DNA of 35,492 bases from JAUUZT01 sp964654015 (GCA_964654015.1 CAZZHQ010000018.1:1-35492); one strand, 5' to 3'; shown: positions 23,255 through 30,973, counted from the stretch's first letter. The notes: generated by a model not told the origin, from the sequence alone. Program-made: numbers and translations.

Positions 23255-23788
23255 CTAGTAGTTTTCTGCCATTACCTCGTAATAGCTTTGAGGATGACTA
23301 CATGCGGGGCATTTCACTGGAGCTTCGATTCCCTCATGAATATAACCGCAGTTCCGGCACTTCCACCTGATTACCTTATCCTTCTTAAAGACCTTACCTT
23401 GATCGAGATTTTTCAGCAGGGCAAGATACCTCTTCTCATGTTCCTCCTCGACTTCAGCTACCTCCTGGAAAAAAGTGGCTATTTCTTTAAATCCTTCCTC
23501 CAGCGCTACACGCTTGAATTCCGGATACATACTGGTATGTTCGTAGTTCTCCCCCTCCGCCGCTGCCTTTAAATTGGCCCTGGTATCCCCAGCTCCTCCA
23601 AGATAATCAAATTCTTTTTTGGCATGTTCTTTCTCATTTTCTGCCGTTTCAAGGAAAATACCGGCAATCTGCTCTAACCCTTCTGCTCTGGCTACCGAAG
23701 CAAAGTAAGTGTATTTATTCCGTGCTTGCGATTCACCCGCAAAGGCAGCCTGTAAATTCTGCTCAGTTTTACTCCCCTTTAGCTCCAT
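23255..23788 (-). CDS. rbr: Rubrerythrin
   Basis: 177 residues. Ferritin-like di-iron domain with FAGESQARNKY, the ENEKEHA and EVEEEHE helices (ExxH ligand pairs), then a C-terminal rubredoxin-like domain WKCRNCGY...VKCPACSH with two CxxC knuckles. It reduces hydrogen peroxide using electrons from rubredoxin. The start is ATG 23788 (MELKG), six bases after AGGAGG; an ATG two codons earlier touches the ribosome site. The 100-N gap begins 23 bases upstream, so its promoter, or further genes, may be missing. Confidence 0.95.
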   Translation of the reverse strand: MELKGSKTEQNLQAAFAGESQARNKYTYFASVARAEGLEQIAGIFLETAENEKEHAKKEFDYLGGAGDTRANLKAAAEGENYEHTSMYPEFKRVALEEGFKEIATFFQEVAEVEEEHEKRYLALLKNLDQGKVFKKDKVIRWKCRNCGYIHEGIEAPVKCPACSHPQSYYEVMAENY

Positions 23789-23811
23789 GTTCATCCTCCT
23801 GTAATAATATA

Positions 23812-23911
23812 NNNNNNNNNNNNNNNNNNNNNNNNNNNNNNNNNNNNNNNNNNNNNNNNNNNNNNNNNNNNNNNNNNNNNNNNNNNNNNNNNNNNNNNNN
23901 NNNNNNNNNNN
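23812..23911. other. Assembly gap of 100 Ns
   Basis: Exactly 100 undetermined bases between rubrerythrin and desulfoferrodoxin. A round 100 usually means a scaffold join of unknown true length. The order and distance of genes across it therefore rest on the scaffolding. Confidence 0.98.
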
Positions 23912-23931
23912 TGCCATAGTAGCTCTGCCAA

Positions 23932-24309
23932 TTAAGCAGATTTCCACAAGCCATGAACGCTGCAATACTCCCTGGCAGTAACCCCTTCGTTATCAATCTT
24001 AAACTCAGCCTCTGGTTTATCCCCCGGTTTCAGAAATTTCCTATAAATCTTACCATCAGTGAGTATCTCCACCCACTCTATATAGTGTTTTTCTTCCATC
24101 GGATGAGGCACCTCTCCCACTTTTACCTTTGTTGCACTGGCTGTCGTTTCTATAACAGGAACGTGTTTTTCCAGCGCAGCATCTGCTGTCTTCTCTTGCA
24201 GTAACTCCATTGGCTGCCCGCAACATACAAGCTCGCCCCCTCCAGCACGCAGTATCTCTACAATGTTCCCGCATACATTACATTTATATACTTGTTTCCT
24301 GCTTATCAT
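23932..24309 (-). CDS. dfx: Desulfoferrodoxin (superoxide reductase, class I 2Fe type)
   Basis: 125 residues. N-terminal desulforedoxin domain with C10-x2-C13 and C29-C30, holding an Fe(Cys)4 centre. The superoxide reductase domain has the catalytic iron ligands H49 (EKHVP), H69 (PHPM), H75 (KHYIEW), C116 and H119 (YCSVHGLW). K48 in the E-K-H-V-P motif is the usual catalytic loop. Reduces superoxide to peroxide with rubredoxin as donor. It lies 38 bases after the FprA gene on the same strand and is probably in the same operon. Confidence 0.95.
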   Translation of the reverse strand: MISRKQVYKCNVCGNIVEILRAGGGELVCCGQPMELLQEKTADAALEKHVPVIETTASATKVKVGEVPHPMEEKHYIEWVEILTDGKIYRKFLKPGDKPEAEFKIDNEGVTAREYCSVHGLWKSA

Positions 24310-24347
24310 ATTATCCTCCTCGCATATTTGGGTTCTAACAAATATTT

Positions 24348-25532
24348 TCAGCTAAAGCTATTTTCCTTATGCTTTTCTGCGATAGCGCTCGCAAGGTTAT
24401 CAAGCGCCCGGAAATCGGCCTCTCCCGGAAAGCCCTTGCTCAACACTGGCTGTAATAGTTCCGCTTTAAGGTTGGGAATCAGCCCGGCAAGTTGCTCAAC
24501 CGCCTTACCTCCCCAGCTATATGACCCAATAATAGAAAGGAATCTGATATCAGGCCTCAGTGCATTAGCCAGGATGACAGCATAGGCTACATTCGGATGT
24601 GGTCCAGCCAGCACGGTTGGCGTTCCAACAACAACTGTTGCCGCATCCACCAGCGCCATCGCCAGTTTTCCAATATCTGTAACAGTGATATCAAACTGCT
24701 TCACGGTTACACCTTTTTCAGATAGTGACCTGACCAAATAATTGACCATCTCCCTTGTGCTACCATGCATCGATACATAGGCTACGACGGCAATATTCTT
24801 GGGTTCGTCAAAAGTCCAGCTATGGTATGCCTGCCTGATAAATTCCGGTTTATTATGCAAAGGACCATGGCTGGGTGCAATAATGTCTATCACATAGTCC
24901 TCAAGGGCATTAAGATTTTTCTTTATTTGCACCCGGAATGGCATCATAATCTCGGCATAATACCGCTTGGCTGCCTCATAAATCCTGGCGCCATCAGTTG
25001 CATACAAATCAGTAGTAGCCAGGTGCGAACCGAAGAAATCACAGGAGAAAAGAATCTTCTCCTCTTTGAAATATGTCAGCATCGTCTCCGGCCAATGAAC
25101 CCATGGAGCGTGAATGAACTCCAACGTCCTGTCTCCCAGTGAAATAGTCTCCCTGTCTTTGACCGTAATAAACTTCTCCGAGGAAACTCCAAGCAGGTCT
25201 ATGAGCATTACTTTACATTTTTCTGTGCACACTACTTTTGCTTCTGGATATTTGCTCAATACCTCAGGGATAGACCCTGAATGGTCCTGCTCCGCATGAT
25301 TGGCAATAACATAATCTATCCGTCCAATCTCCAGTCGTTCAAGGTTGTTTAGCAGCACTTCTTTCATCGTCGGGTCCACGGTATCAATGAGGGCTGTTTT
25401 CTCACTGCCCTGGACCAGGTACGAGTTGTAGCTTGTGCCATCAGGCAACGGAATGAGAGAGTCAAACAATCGCCTGTCCCAGTCAATAGCTCCCACCATG
25501 TAAATCCCAGGGCTCACATATTTTGAATTCAC
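24348..25532 (-). CDS. FprA-type flavodiiron protein (NO/O2 reductase)
   Basis: 394 residues. Metallo-beta-lactamase-like di-iron domain with H79-A-E81-Q-D83-H84, H146 (WVHWPETML), D165 (FSCDFFGSH) and the PSHGP histidine near 226. A flavodoxin domain follows (VAYVSMHGSTREM FMN phosphate loop, from about 250). These proteins reduce NO to N2O and/or O2 to water with electrons from rubredoxin. The start codon is GTG at 25532 (VNSKYVSPG read as Met), after GGGGAGAG. A rubredoxin gene lies 25 bases upstream and superoxide reductase downstream, giving a complete detoxification set. It lacks the fused C-terminal rubredoxin of E. coli NorV. Confidence 0.93.
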   Translation of the reverse strand: MNSKYVSPGIYMVGAIDWDRRLFDSLIPLPDGTSYNSYLVQGSEKTALIDTVDPTMKEVLLNNLERLEIGRIDYVIANHAEQDHSGSIPEVLSKYPEAKVVCTEKCKVMLIDLLGVSSEKFITVKDRETISLGDRTLEFIHAPWVHWPETMLTYFKEEKILFSCDFFGSHLATTDLYATDGARIYEAAKRYYAEIMMPFRVQIKKNLNALEDYVIDIIAPSHGPLHNKPEFIRQAYHSWTFDEPKNIAVVAYVSMHGSTREMVNYLVRSLSEKGVTVKQFDITVTDIGKLAMALVDAATVVVGTPTVLAGPHPNVAYAVILANALRPDIRFLSIIGSYSWGGKAVEQLAGLIPNLKAELLQPVLSKGFPGEADFRALDNLASAIAEKHKENSFS

Positions 25533-25557
25533 CTGCTTACACTCTCCCCTCTTTATT

Positions 25558-25737
25558 TTATTCCTTAATTATTTCAAACAAATCTTTACCAACACCACAG
25601 ACAGGGCATACCCAGTCATCCGGAATATCTGCAAAAGCTGTACCAGGTTCAATACCGCTATCAGGGTCACCTTCCTCCGGACTATATACATAGCCACAAA
25701 CAGTACACTCATATTTTGCTGTTTTAGTTGATTCCAT
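25558..25737 (-). CDS. Rubredoxin from an internal start (59 aa)
   Basis: Inside the fusion frame, TAAGGAGGGGGAA precedes an in-frame ATG at 25737 (MESTKTAKYECTVC). The ribosome site is stronger than that of the long form. The product has the normal rubredoxin length, with both Cys knuckles and the usual GDPDSGI.PGT.F..IPDDW pattern. It would be the electron donor for FprA, desulfoferrodoxin and rubrerythrin encoded downstream. Dual translation is an inference from the initiation signals. Confidence 0.65.
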   Translation of the reverse strand: MESTKTAKYECTVCGYVYSPEEGDPDSGIEPGTAFADIPDDWVCPVCGVGKDLFEIIKE

Positions 25738-26010
25738 TTCCCCCTCCTTATTTATATTCGAGATTAACGAGCCATATTTTACACTCTCTTCTTTTGATGC
25801 TTTCAGCCTTCTCTCCTCTAAACACGACCGAGCCAAGACACACCACTCCATACAAGCAGGAGTTTCTTCTCGATTAATGATTACCCCACAGCACCAGCAC
25901 TTTATGATATCCTCATCTGAGAACACCTGCGACTCGGCGTCGCAGCCAGGGCATTTATAGAGAGCCATACGCAAGTTCGAGTCCTTACACTTTGACAATT
26001 CGTTATTCAT
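25558..26010 (-). CDS. Cys-rich domain fused in frame to rubredoxin
   Basis: 150 residues. The N-terminal domain (about 15-75) holds many Cys: YKCPGC, IKCWCC, and ACMEWCVLARSC. That resembles small 'CxxC...C..WC..A..C' metal-binding units seen next to redox genes, but I cannot name a function. Residues about 92-150 are a complete rubredoxin with YECTVCGYVY and DWVCPVCGVGK (Fe-Cys4). A strong ribosome site and ATG at the domain junction probably also give a free rubredoxin (listed separately). The first ATG (26010) directly abuts GGAAGG; an alternative start is the MALYKC Met at 25968. First gene of the operon, with an HcpR-type operator upstream. Confidence 0.85.
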   Translation of the reverse strand: MNNELSKCKDSNLRMALYKCPGCDAESQVFSDEDIIKCWCCGVIINREETPACMEWCVLARSCLEERRLKASKEESVKYGSLISNINKEGEMESTKTAKYECTVCGYVYSPEEGDPDSGIEPGTAFADIPDDWVCPVCGVGKDLFEIIKE

Positions 26011-26057
26011 CCTTCCTGCTATCCACTTACTGAGACTAAGTATTGAACGTTACACGA

Positions 26058-26099
26058 AGAATACAATGAGTTTCATAACGTGAATATGATATATATCAT
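26058..26099 (-). promoter_or_regulatory. Rubredoxin-FprA operon promoter with HcpR/FNR-type operator
   Basis: A palindrome TATGAT-ATAT-ATCATA (core ATGAT-N4-ATCAT, 26086-26099) precedes, on the minus strand, a -10 TATTCT (26063-26058, four of six). Operator centre to -10 centre is 32 bp, identical to the hcp promoter. The position near -41.5 suggests activation. It lies between the rubredoxin gene and the end of the regulator gene. Confidence 0.65.
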
Positions 26100-26163
26100 A
26101 CAGGGAACCAATTTATTAACTATTTAACAGTATTTATACATGAAAAAAGAAAATGGTTAATGT

Positions 26164-26838
26164 TTATATGCGTGGAGGACCTTCGCTTAACAATTTCAGC
26201 TTCCTCGCATTAAGAATAGTTATTTTACCACGAACAGAATCTATCACTCCCATTTCCTTAAAATGCACCATAACCCTGATAGCTGTCTCAGTAGTGGTGC
26301 CCGACATTTCAGCAATTTCCTGTCTCTTATACAGCAAAACCGGTCCCTTTTTCTCCGACAACATTAACAATATCCTGGCAATACGTTGCTCAACCCTCTC
26401 TCCGGCGATGTCCTTGAACCGTTCTTGAGCCTCTCTTAGGCGTTCTCCCAAGATACTGATAATCCTCACAGCTACTTGAGGGCTTCTGCCAAGAAAAGAC
26501 AAAAAGTCATCCATATTAATTTGCAGTATATCAGTGTCAACAACGGCCTGAACTGAAGCAGGATATGGCATATTTTGAAAGACAGCTACTTCACCGAACA
26601 TTTCATAGTTTTCGAAGAAGGCTATGGTGACTTCCCTCCCAGAAGAAGAATTCTTGAGCGCCTTGACTCTGCCTTTAGCAACAATATAGAAGTAGTGAGG
26701 AGAATCACCCTCCCAGAAGATAAAACTGCCAGACTTGTAGCTGCGCAGGATAGCATTACCACACAGCTCTTTGAGTTCACTATCCTGCAAAAAGCCGAAA
26801 ATTGACGAAGCCTTAAGAATTCTAACTTTATTGTCCAA
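26164..26838 (-). CDS. CRP/FNR-family transcription regulator, probably HcpR-like
   Basis: 224 residues. N-terminal cyclic-nucleotide-binding-type beta-roll (GSFIFWEGDSPHYFYIVAKG and FGEVAVF), a dimer helix around 118-150, and a C-terminal HTH whose recognition helix is SGTTTETAIRVM. E184 and R188 match E209 and R213 of FNR, which read the TGA half-site. That fits the ATGAT-N4-ATCAT palindromes upstream of hcp and the rubredoxin-FprA operon. Only one Cys (C26) is present, so it is not an Fe-S FNR. HcpR proteins of anaerobes control hcp and nitrosative-stress genes. Transcribed on its own, towards the operon it may activate. Confidence 0.85.
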   Translation of the reverse strand: MDNKVRILKASSIFGFLQDSELKELCGNAILRSYKSGSFIFWEGDSPHYFYIVAKGRVKALKNSSSGREVTIAFFENYEMFGEVAVFQNMPYPASVQAVVDTDILQINMDDFLSFLGRSPQVAVRIISILGERLREAQERFKDIAGERVEQRIARILLMLSEKKGPVLLYKRQEIAEMSGTTTETAIRVMVHFKEMGVIDSVRGKITILNARKLKLLSEGPPRI

Positions 26839-26895
26839 TCGAACCTCTATTTCTATAGAATTCCTCCACTACCAAAACCGGATTATAGACTCAAC

Positions 26896-26925
26896 TATAG
26901 ACTAAAAGATACAGCAGGTTGTCAA
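26896..26925 (-). promoter_or_regulatory. Candidate promoter of the CRP/FNR regulator gene
   Basis: On the minus strand TTGACA (26925-26920), 18-bp spacer, TCTATA (26901-26896). A perfect TATAAT also occurs at 26887-26882 but with a poor -35. A 10-bp palindrome CTTGTTCAAG overlaps the upstream edge of the -35 and could be an autoregulatory site, though it does not match the ATGAT motif. Confidence 0.35.
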
Positions 26926-27077
26926 CTTGTTCAAGTAATATTTGATAAATTCCCAGCAAATAGCTATATATAATTATCGCTTGACCCGTACATCTAATAT
27001 AAGGTAATCTCAGCATTACAAAATCCAAAGCAGTTTCTTTGGTTTCTGAATTAACTTACTGATTACAGGAGCGTATT

Positions 27078-28091
27078 ATGGAATATCGAAGATTAGGAAG
27101 CACTGGACTTAAGGTATCGGAAGTTTGCCTGGGCACCATGACTTTTGGAAAAGGAGCCAGCAAGGATGAGGCAAAAAGAATGGTGGACGTTGCTCTCGAT
27201 GCCGGTGTAAATTTTTTCGACACGGCTGATTCATATGGAGGGAGCGAGTCGGAGAACTTTCTCGGGCGGGCACTGAAAGGCCGCAGCAGAGACGTGGTGG
27301 TAGCCACAAAGTTCTTCAATCCGATGGGCAAGGGTCCAAACGACTCCGGAATGTCACGTGTCCATATCATGAACAGTATCGAGGATAGTCTGAGCCGTCT
27401 GCAGACGGACCATGTAGATATTTACTACATCCATCACGTTGATGAGCAGACCCCTCTCGCTGAAATGCTGAGAGCGATGGACGACCTTGTTCGCCAGGGG
27501 AAGGTAAGGTATATTGCCTGCAGTAACTTCGAAGCATGGAGATTGGCCGAGGCTCTGCGGATAAGCGATGTAAATAACCTTGCCCGCTTCGACTGCTATC
27601 AGCCCCAATACAGCATGGTTGTTCGAGATATCGAAGAGGAACTTATCCCGATGTGCCAGCTTAACGGTATGGGTGTGGTTGTATGGAGTCCGCTGGCTGG
27701 CGGCTTTCTATCAGGCAAATATCAGCCTGGTCAGCGAAAGCTTTCAGGGTCACGTTCAGACGAATCCTGGTCATTCCCCGTCAACGACTTCGCCGATAAT
27801 GCTGATGAAACACTCAGAGAACTTCTTAAAACTGCCGGTAACCTGGGACGGAGTCCGGCACAGGTAGCACTCCGCTGGGTGCTGGAACAGCCGGCAATTA
27901 CCTCTGTGATAGTTGGAGCACGTACTATAAGTCAATTGGAAGACAATTTGAAATCCAGTGGCTGGCATATGGAACCTGAAGCGCTTCGGCGTTTAAATGA
28001 TATATCACGCCTTAAAGAACGCTACCCAAAATCAATGGAAAAACAAATGTGCTCCCGCAGGGACAATGCAGTGCAAATGCCATCGCTCTAG
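27078..28091 (+). CDS. Aldo/keto reductase
   Basis: 337 residues, NADP(H)-dependent TIM-barrel oxidoreductase. Catalytic tetrad: D48 (FFDTADSYG), Y53, K78 (VATKFF) and His119 (YYIHHVD). The SVIVGARTISQLEDN segment binds the cofactor phosphate. Close in pattern to the YajO/Gpr and Tas-like subfamily that reduces aldehydes and small ketones. AGGAG lies nine bases before the ATG. It stands alone between the CRP/FNR regulator and convergent lipid genes; the 239 bases upstream show no clear promoter consensus. Substrate unknown. Confidence 0.9.
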   Translation: MEYRRLGSTGLKVSEVCLGTMTFGKGASKDEAKRMVDVALDAGVNFFDTADSYGGSESENFLGRALKGRSRDVVVATKFFNPMGKGPNDSGMSRVHIMNSIEDSLSRLQTDHVDIYYIHHVDEQTPLAEMLRAMDDLVRQGKVRYIACSNFEAWRLAEALRISDVNNLARFDCYQPQYSMVVRDIEEELIPMCQLNGMGVVVWSPLAGGFLSGKYQPGQRKLSGSRSDESWSFPVNDFADNADETLRELLKTAGNLGRSPAQVALRWVLEQPAITSVIVGARTISQLEDNLKSSGWHMEPEALRRLNDISRLKERYPKSMEKQMCSRRDNAVQMPSL

Positions 28092-28215
28092 CCTGCCGGA
28101 CAGCCTTTAGATTGACCATTACCAGCCAATCTTAACCAGCGTCGGATGCTCCGGATATAGTGCGTCTTGTACAGCGGAAAACATTAGCAGCCTGTGGTGT
28201 TCTCGCTCGCTTGTC

Positions 28216-28908
28216 TTACAGGATAAAAACATAGACAACCGTCATTACTAAAACATAGGTCGTGGTAACGTGATACCAGCGACCCACCATCTTATGCATT
28301 CGGAAAGGCGCCACGTGCAGAAATGACAGTATGACCATTAAACTGTAGAGCAGAACTATAAAGGCATTGTAGCTTAAGACGCCTTCCAGCACGAATACCA
28401 GTGCCACTACCAGGGCGATGATATCATTCGACAGGCCTTTGATGGTGCCATCGTCGTCAACCCCAAAAATATTGAAATAAGAAAATCTAACAACGCCTGA
28501 TGCAATTATTATCAGGGCTCCGGGGAAGAACCACAAACTGAACCCCCCATAGCTCAACAGGATAATAGCCGGACAAACACCCATGGTAATTAAATCGACC
28601 AGAGTATCCATATTACTACCGAAGGTTTTACTATCATCGCTTCTTCCAGAAATCCGCCGGGCAACAACACCGTCATACCAGTCGAACAGTACAGCCCAGA
28701 GCATCGCTACTACTGCCATCTGGAAATTTCCCAGGAGCGCAAAATAGATACCAAGAACCCCACAGCACAATCCAGCCAGGGTCATAATATTAGGAATATC
28801 CTTCATAAAAGACAGGATAGAAGGACTATCACTCTTCACACTGACAGTGTGAATCGTTATGTCAACTTTACGTGAGTTTCTATGTGGCTGTTGATTAGAA
28901 TCGCTCAA
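28216..28908 (-). CDS. CDP-alcohol phosphotransferase (PssA-like membrane enzyme)
   Basis: 230 residues with about six membrane helices. The CDP-OH-P signature is present as D76-x2-D79-G-x2-A83-R84-x12-G97-x3-D101-x3-D105. The spacing between AR and G is 12 instead of the usual 8, a four-residue insert. The family joins a CDP-activated alcohol to another alcohol, usually in phospholipid synthesis. It begins with TTG at 28908, overlapping the TGA of the upstream gene (TTGA); an in-frame ATG at 28806 (MKDIPNIM) would fit the conserved core but lacks a ribosome site. Coupled to the nucleotidyltransferase fusion, so it likely uses the CDP-compound that fusion makes. Annotated relatives are often called phosphatidylserine synthase. 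Confidence 0.85.
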   Translation of the reverse strand: MSDSNQQPHRNSRKVDITIHTVSVKSDSPSILSFMKDIPNIMTLAGLCCGVLGIYFALLGNFQMAVVAMLWAVLFDWYDGVVARRISGRSDDSKTFGSNMDTLVDLITMGVCPAIILLSYGGFSLWFFPGALIIIASGVVRFSYFNIFGVDDDGTIKGLSNDIIALVVALVFVLEGVLSYNAFIVLLYSLMVILSFLHVAPFRMHKMVGRWYHVTTTYVLVMTVVYVFIL

Positions 28909-30842
28909 ACCACTGCCATCTCTCTGACAAGAATACTACGCAGGGCATTTACCAGCCTGTAATTTTCTGGCCCTGTACGACTAGCGATACGCAAATACCT
29001 GTCTGCCTCCGGAAGCATCTTCCCCGCACAGTGTTTAATGAATATGTCGTATTTTATAAACATCCTGCGGGTAATTTCAGGTGCGGACATTGAGTCGTCC
29101 GGGAGACGGCAAAAAACAAAGTTTGCCTCTGGTTTATAAGTTGTCATCCCTGGAATCGAGGATAGGTTTCGATAAAGATTATCCCTGTCATCCCGCACTT
29201 TTCGGCAACTTTCAATAAACTCTCGACGATACCGGGGAAGTTGCCGTAGAAAGGCTTCTGCGAAGCCATTGACATTCCAGATGGGCAATTCTTTCTTTAC
29301 CGCTGTTACAAACTCCTGGTTTGCGCTGAGTAAGTAGCCCAGGCGCAACCCGCAAATGCCGTAAGCCTTGCTCATGCTCTTTATTATGGCAAGATTATCA
29401 TGTCCGGCAATCTCCTGTTCCAGTGTTAGCAGGTCATGCTCTTCCGCAAAATCGATGAAAGATTCGTCAACGATAAGCATACAATTCTGCCGATCCAGTT
29501 TTCCAGCAAGGCGCAACAGGTCAGACTTCGGAACTATAAGGGAGGTCGGGTTGTTTGGCGATACCACAACCGCCAGGTCAGCATTGCAGCTTAAGGCTTC
29601 CGCAGCAAACTCATCAACGTCCAATTCAAAATAAGGAGCACTGAGAGCAAAGCTTGTAACTTTTCCCTCAGGGTCTGCATTGACGTACTCATTGAAAGAC
29701 GGTACAGGGATAATTACTTTATTAAAAAGGCGCCCTGAAAGTATCTTAATAATCTCGGAGGCGCCGTTGCCGACAACAATTCGCTGTGCGGGCTGATTGA
29801 TTAATAAACCCATGACACCTGCGAGGTCGTCCTGCCCTGCCGGATAATTCTGTAACAAGTCATAGACATTATTTTTCATGTAAGAAAGAACTTCACCGGG
29901 TGGAAAATATAGATTGTATAGATATAAATGATCAGCGAACCCATATCGCCAGTAGCCGCCATGCTCATGGGAAACAATCTCATAGCGCTTATCAGGTGAT
30001 GCGAACATGTATTCCGCAGCCAACCGGTCGTTTTCGTCATCTATTTCATACCACTTGATATCATCGCACACCAGTGCTTTCATGCCATACCGTTTAGTAT
30101 CGACCCTCTCGTGGAGAATAGTTTCGTAGAACTGATTAACATAGCCGGCGCCAATAAAGGCTTCCAGGCGGGGCACAAACTGCTCACGGAGGAAATCACC
30201 GTTTAACAGGTATATGTTGATGGTTTTGAGTACTTTAGAATAGTCAAAATCAGGGCTCTGGTGGCGTCCTTCCACCAATTCCGTTATGTTTCCGTATTCG
30301 TCAAGGCTGACCACCGTACCAGACATCCAAGATTGATGCCTGGCAACAGCAGCAACGTTGCGGTTTTTATGCAACAGCAAGCGGTCCAGCAGCAATCGTT
30401 CAAAGAACACGTCAGCTTCCAGTAACAGGACATCCTCGCTCAGATGCTCGCGGGCCAGCCAGAGAGAATATATGTTATTAGTCGTCGCGTAACGGTCGGA
30501 TTCTATATAAGAGATACGCATTCCATTAAAGGAAGACCCAATCATGTCATAGATTTTTTCTTTCAAGTGCCCAACGACTATTACGGTTTCCTCTATGCCT
30601 GACTCAAAAAGATTACCAAGCGTGTTAACAAGAATCGGTAAGCCATTTACCGGTGCGAGGCATTTAGGGCTATGTTCAGTAAAGGAACCCATACGACTGC
30701 CTATTCCGGCAGCCAGGATGATTGCTTTTCTAACCGAGGCTAAGGGTGGTATTTCCCAGGAATTGTATTTATCTTTTTTATGAATATGTCCCTTCTTTCT
30801 GACTATTGGAGAAAACAAGTACACCGTATTTGCATAATACAT
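28905..30842 (-). CDS. Fusion: nucleotidyltransferase + HisC/CobD-like PLP enzyme
   Basis: 645 residues. After a basic N-terminal stretch of about 35 residues comes an NTP-transferase domain (38-270): KAIILAAGIGSRMG, K60 in SPKCLAPVNG, and the metal-binding Asp in LLEADVFFE. This is the LicC/phosphocholine-cytidylyltransferase type. Residues about 290-640 form a fold-type I PLP enzyme of the histidinol-phosphate aminotransferase/CobD group: VVSPNNPTS, VDESFIDF, and PLP lysine K492 in IKSMSKAYGICGLRLGY. CobD-like proteins decarboxylate phospho-amino acids; HisC transaminates phospho-amines. Either reaction would feed an amino-alcohol phosphate to the cytidylyltransferase. The next gene is a CDP-alcohol phosphotransferase. 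The start is uncertain: the ATG at 30842 has no ribosome site. Confidence 0.85.
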   Translation of the reverse strand: MYYANTVYLFSPIVRKKGHIHKKDKYNSWEIPPLASVRKAIILAAGIGSRMGSFTEHSPKCLAPVNGLPILVNTLGNLFESGIEETVIVVGHLKEKIYDMIGSSFNGMRISYIESDRYATTNNIYSLWLAREHLSEDVLLLEADVFFERLLLDRLLLHKNRNVAAVARHQSWMSGTVVSLDEYGNITELVEGRHQSPDFDYSKVLKTINIYLLNGDFLREQFVPRLEAFIGAGYVNQFYETILHERVDTKRYGMKALVCDDIKWYEIDDENDRLAAEYMFASPDKRYEIVSHEHGGYWRYGFADHLYLYNLYFPPGEVLSYMKNNVYDLLQNYPAGQDDLAGVMGLLINQPAQRIVVGNGASEIIKILSGRLFNKVIIPVPSFNEYVNADPEGKVTSFALSAPYFELDVDEFAAEALSCNADLAVVVSPNNPTSLIVPKSDLLRLAGKLDRQNCMLIVDESFIDFAEEHDLLTLEQEIAGHDNLAIIKSMSKAYGICGLRLGYLLSANQEFVTAVKKELPIWNVNGFAEAFLRQLPRYRREFIESCRKVRDDRDNLYRNLSSIPGMTTYKPEANFVFCRLPDDSMSAPEITRRMFIKYDIFIKHCAGKMLPEADRYLRIASRTGPENYRLVNALRSILVREMAVV

Positions 30843-30887
30843 AAATCACGCTGGGGCTTGCTTCAGTGGGACATCCCGAACTATACG

Positions 30888-30941
30888 AGCTTACAAACTG
30901 CGAACACGGATGATATGTTCACAGCACAATTTTTGTAAGCT
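30888..30941 (-). other. Long hairpin in the leader of the lipid head-group genes
   Basis: In the minus-strand leader, AGCTTACAAA pairs perfectly with TTTGTAAGCT (10 bp). Inside it CTGTGAACA pairs with TGTTCGCAG (9 bp, one G-U), with a seven-base bulge on the 5' side and the loop TATCATCCG. It lies between the predicted start (near 30967) and the ATG at 30842. No T-run follows, so a translational or RNA-protein role is more likely than termination. No known riboswitch motif recognised. Confidence 0.45.
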
Positions 30942-30973
30942 ATAAATGAATATTAACCATAATACCTTCCTTC

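Noticed and set aside
23722..23996. Reading frames crossing the N-run
   Set aside because: They are open only because Ns cannot encode a stop. Rubrerythrin starts at 23788 and the gap holds no sequence evidence.
26164..26838. Oxygen-sensing FNR with a [4Fe-4S] cluster
   Set aside because: Only one Cys (C26) in the protein, so the N-terminal Cys cluster of FNR is missing.
28092..28215. Possible small RNA or terminator between the aldo/keto reductase and lipid genes
   Set aside because: No clear stem with a T-run and no promoter. I see nothing supportable in this gap.
28380..28430. ATGATATCAT palindrome resembling the HcpR-type operator
   Set aside because: It lies within the CDP-alcohol phosphotransferase coding region and lacks the four-base spacer.
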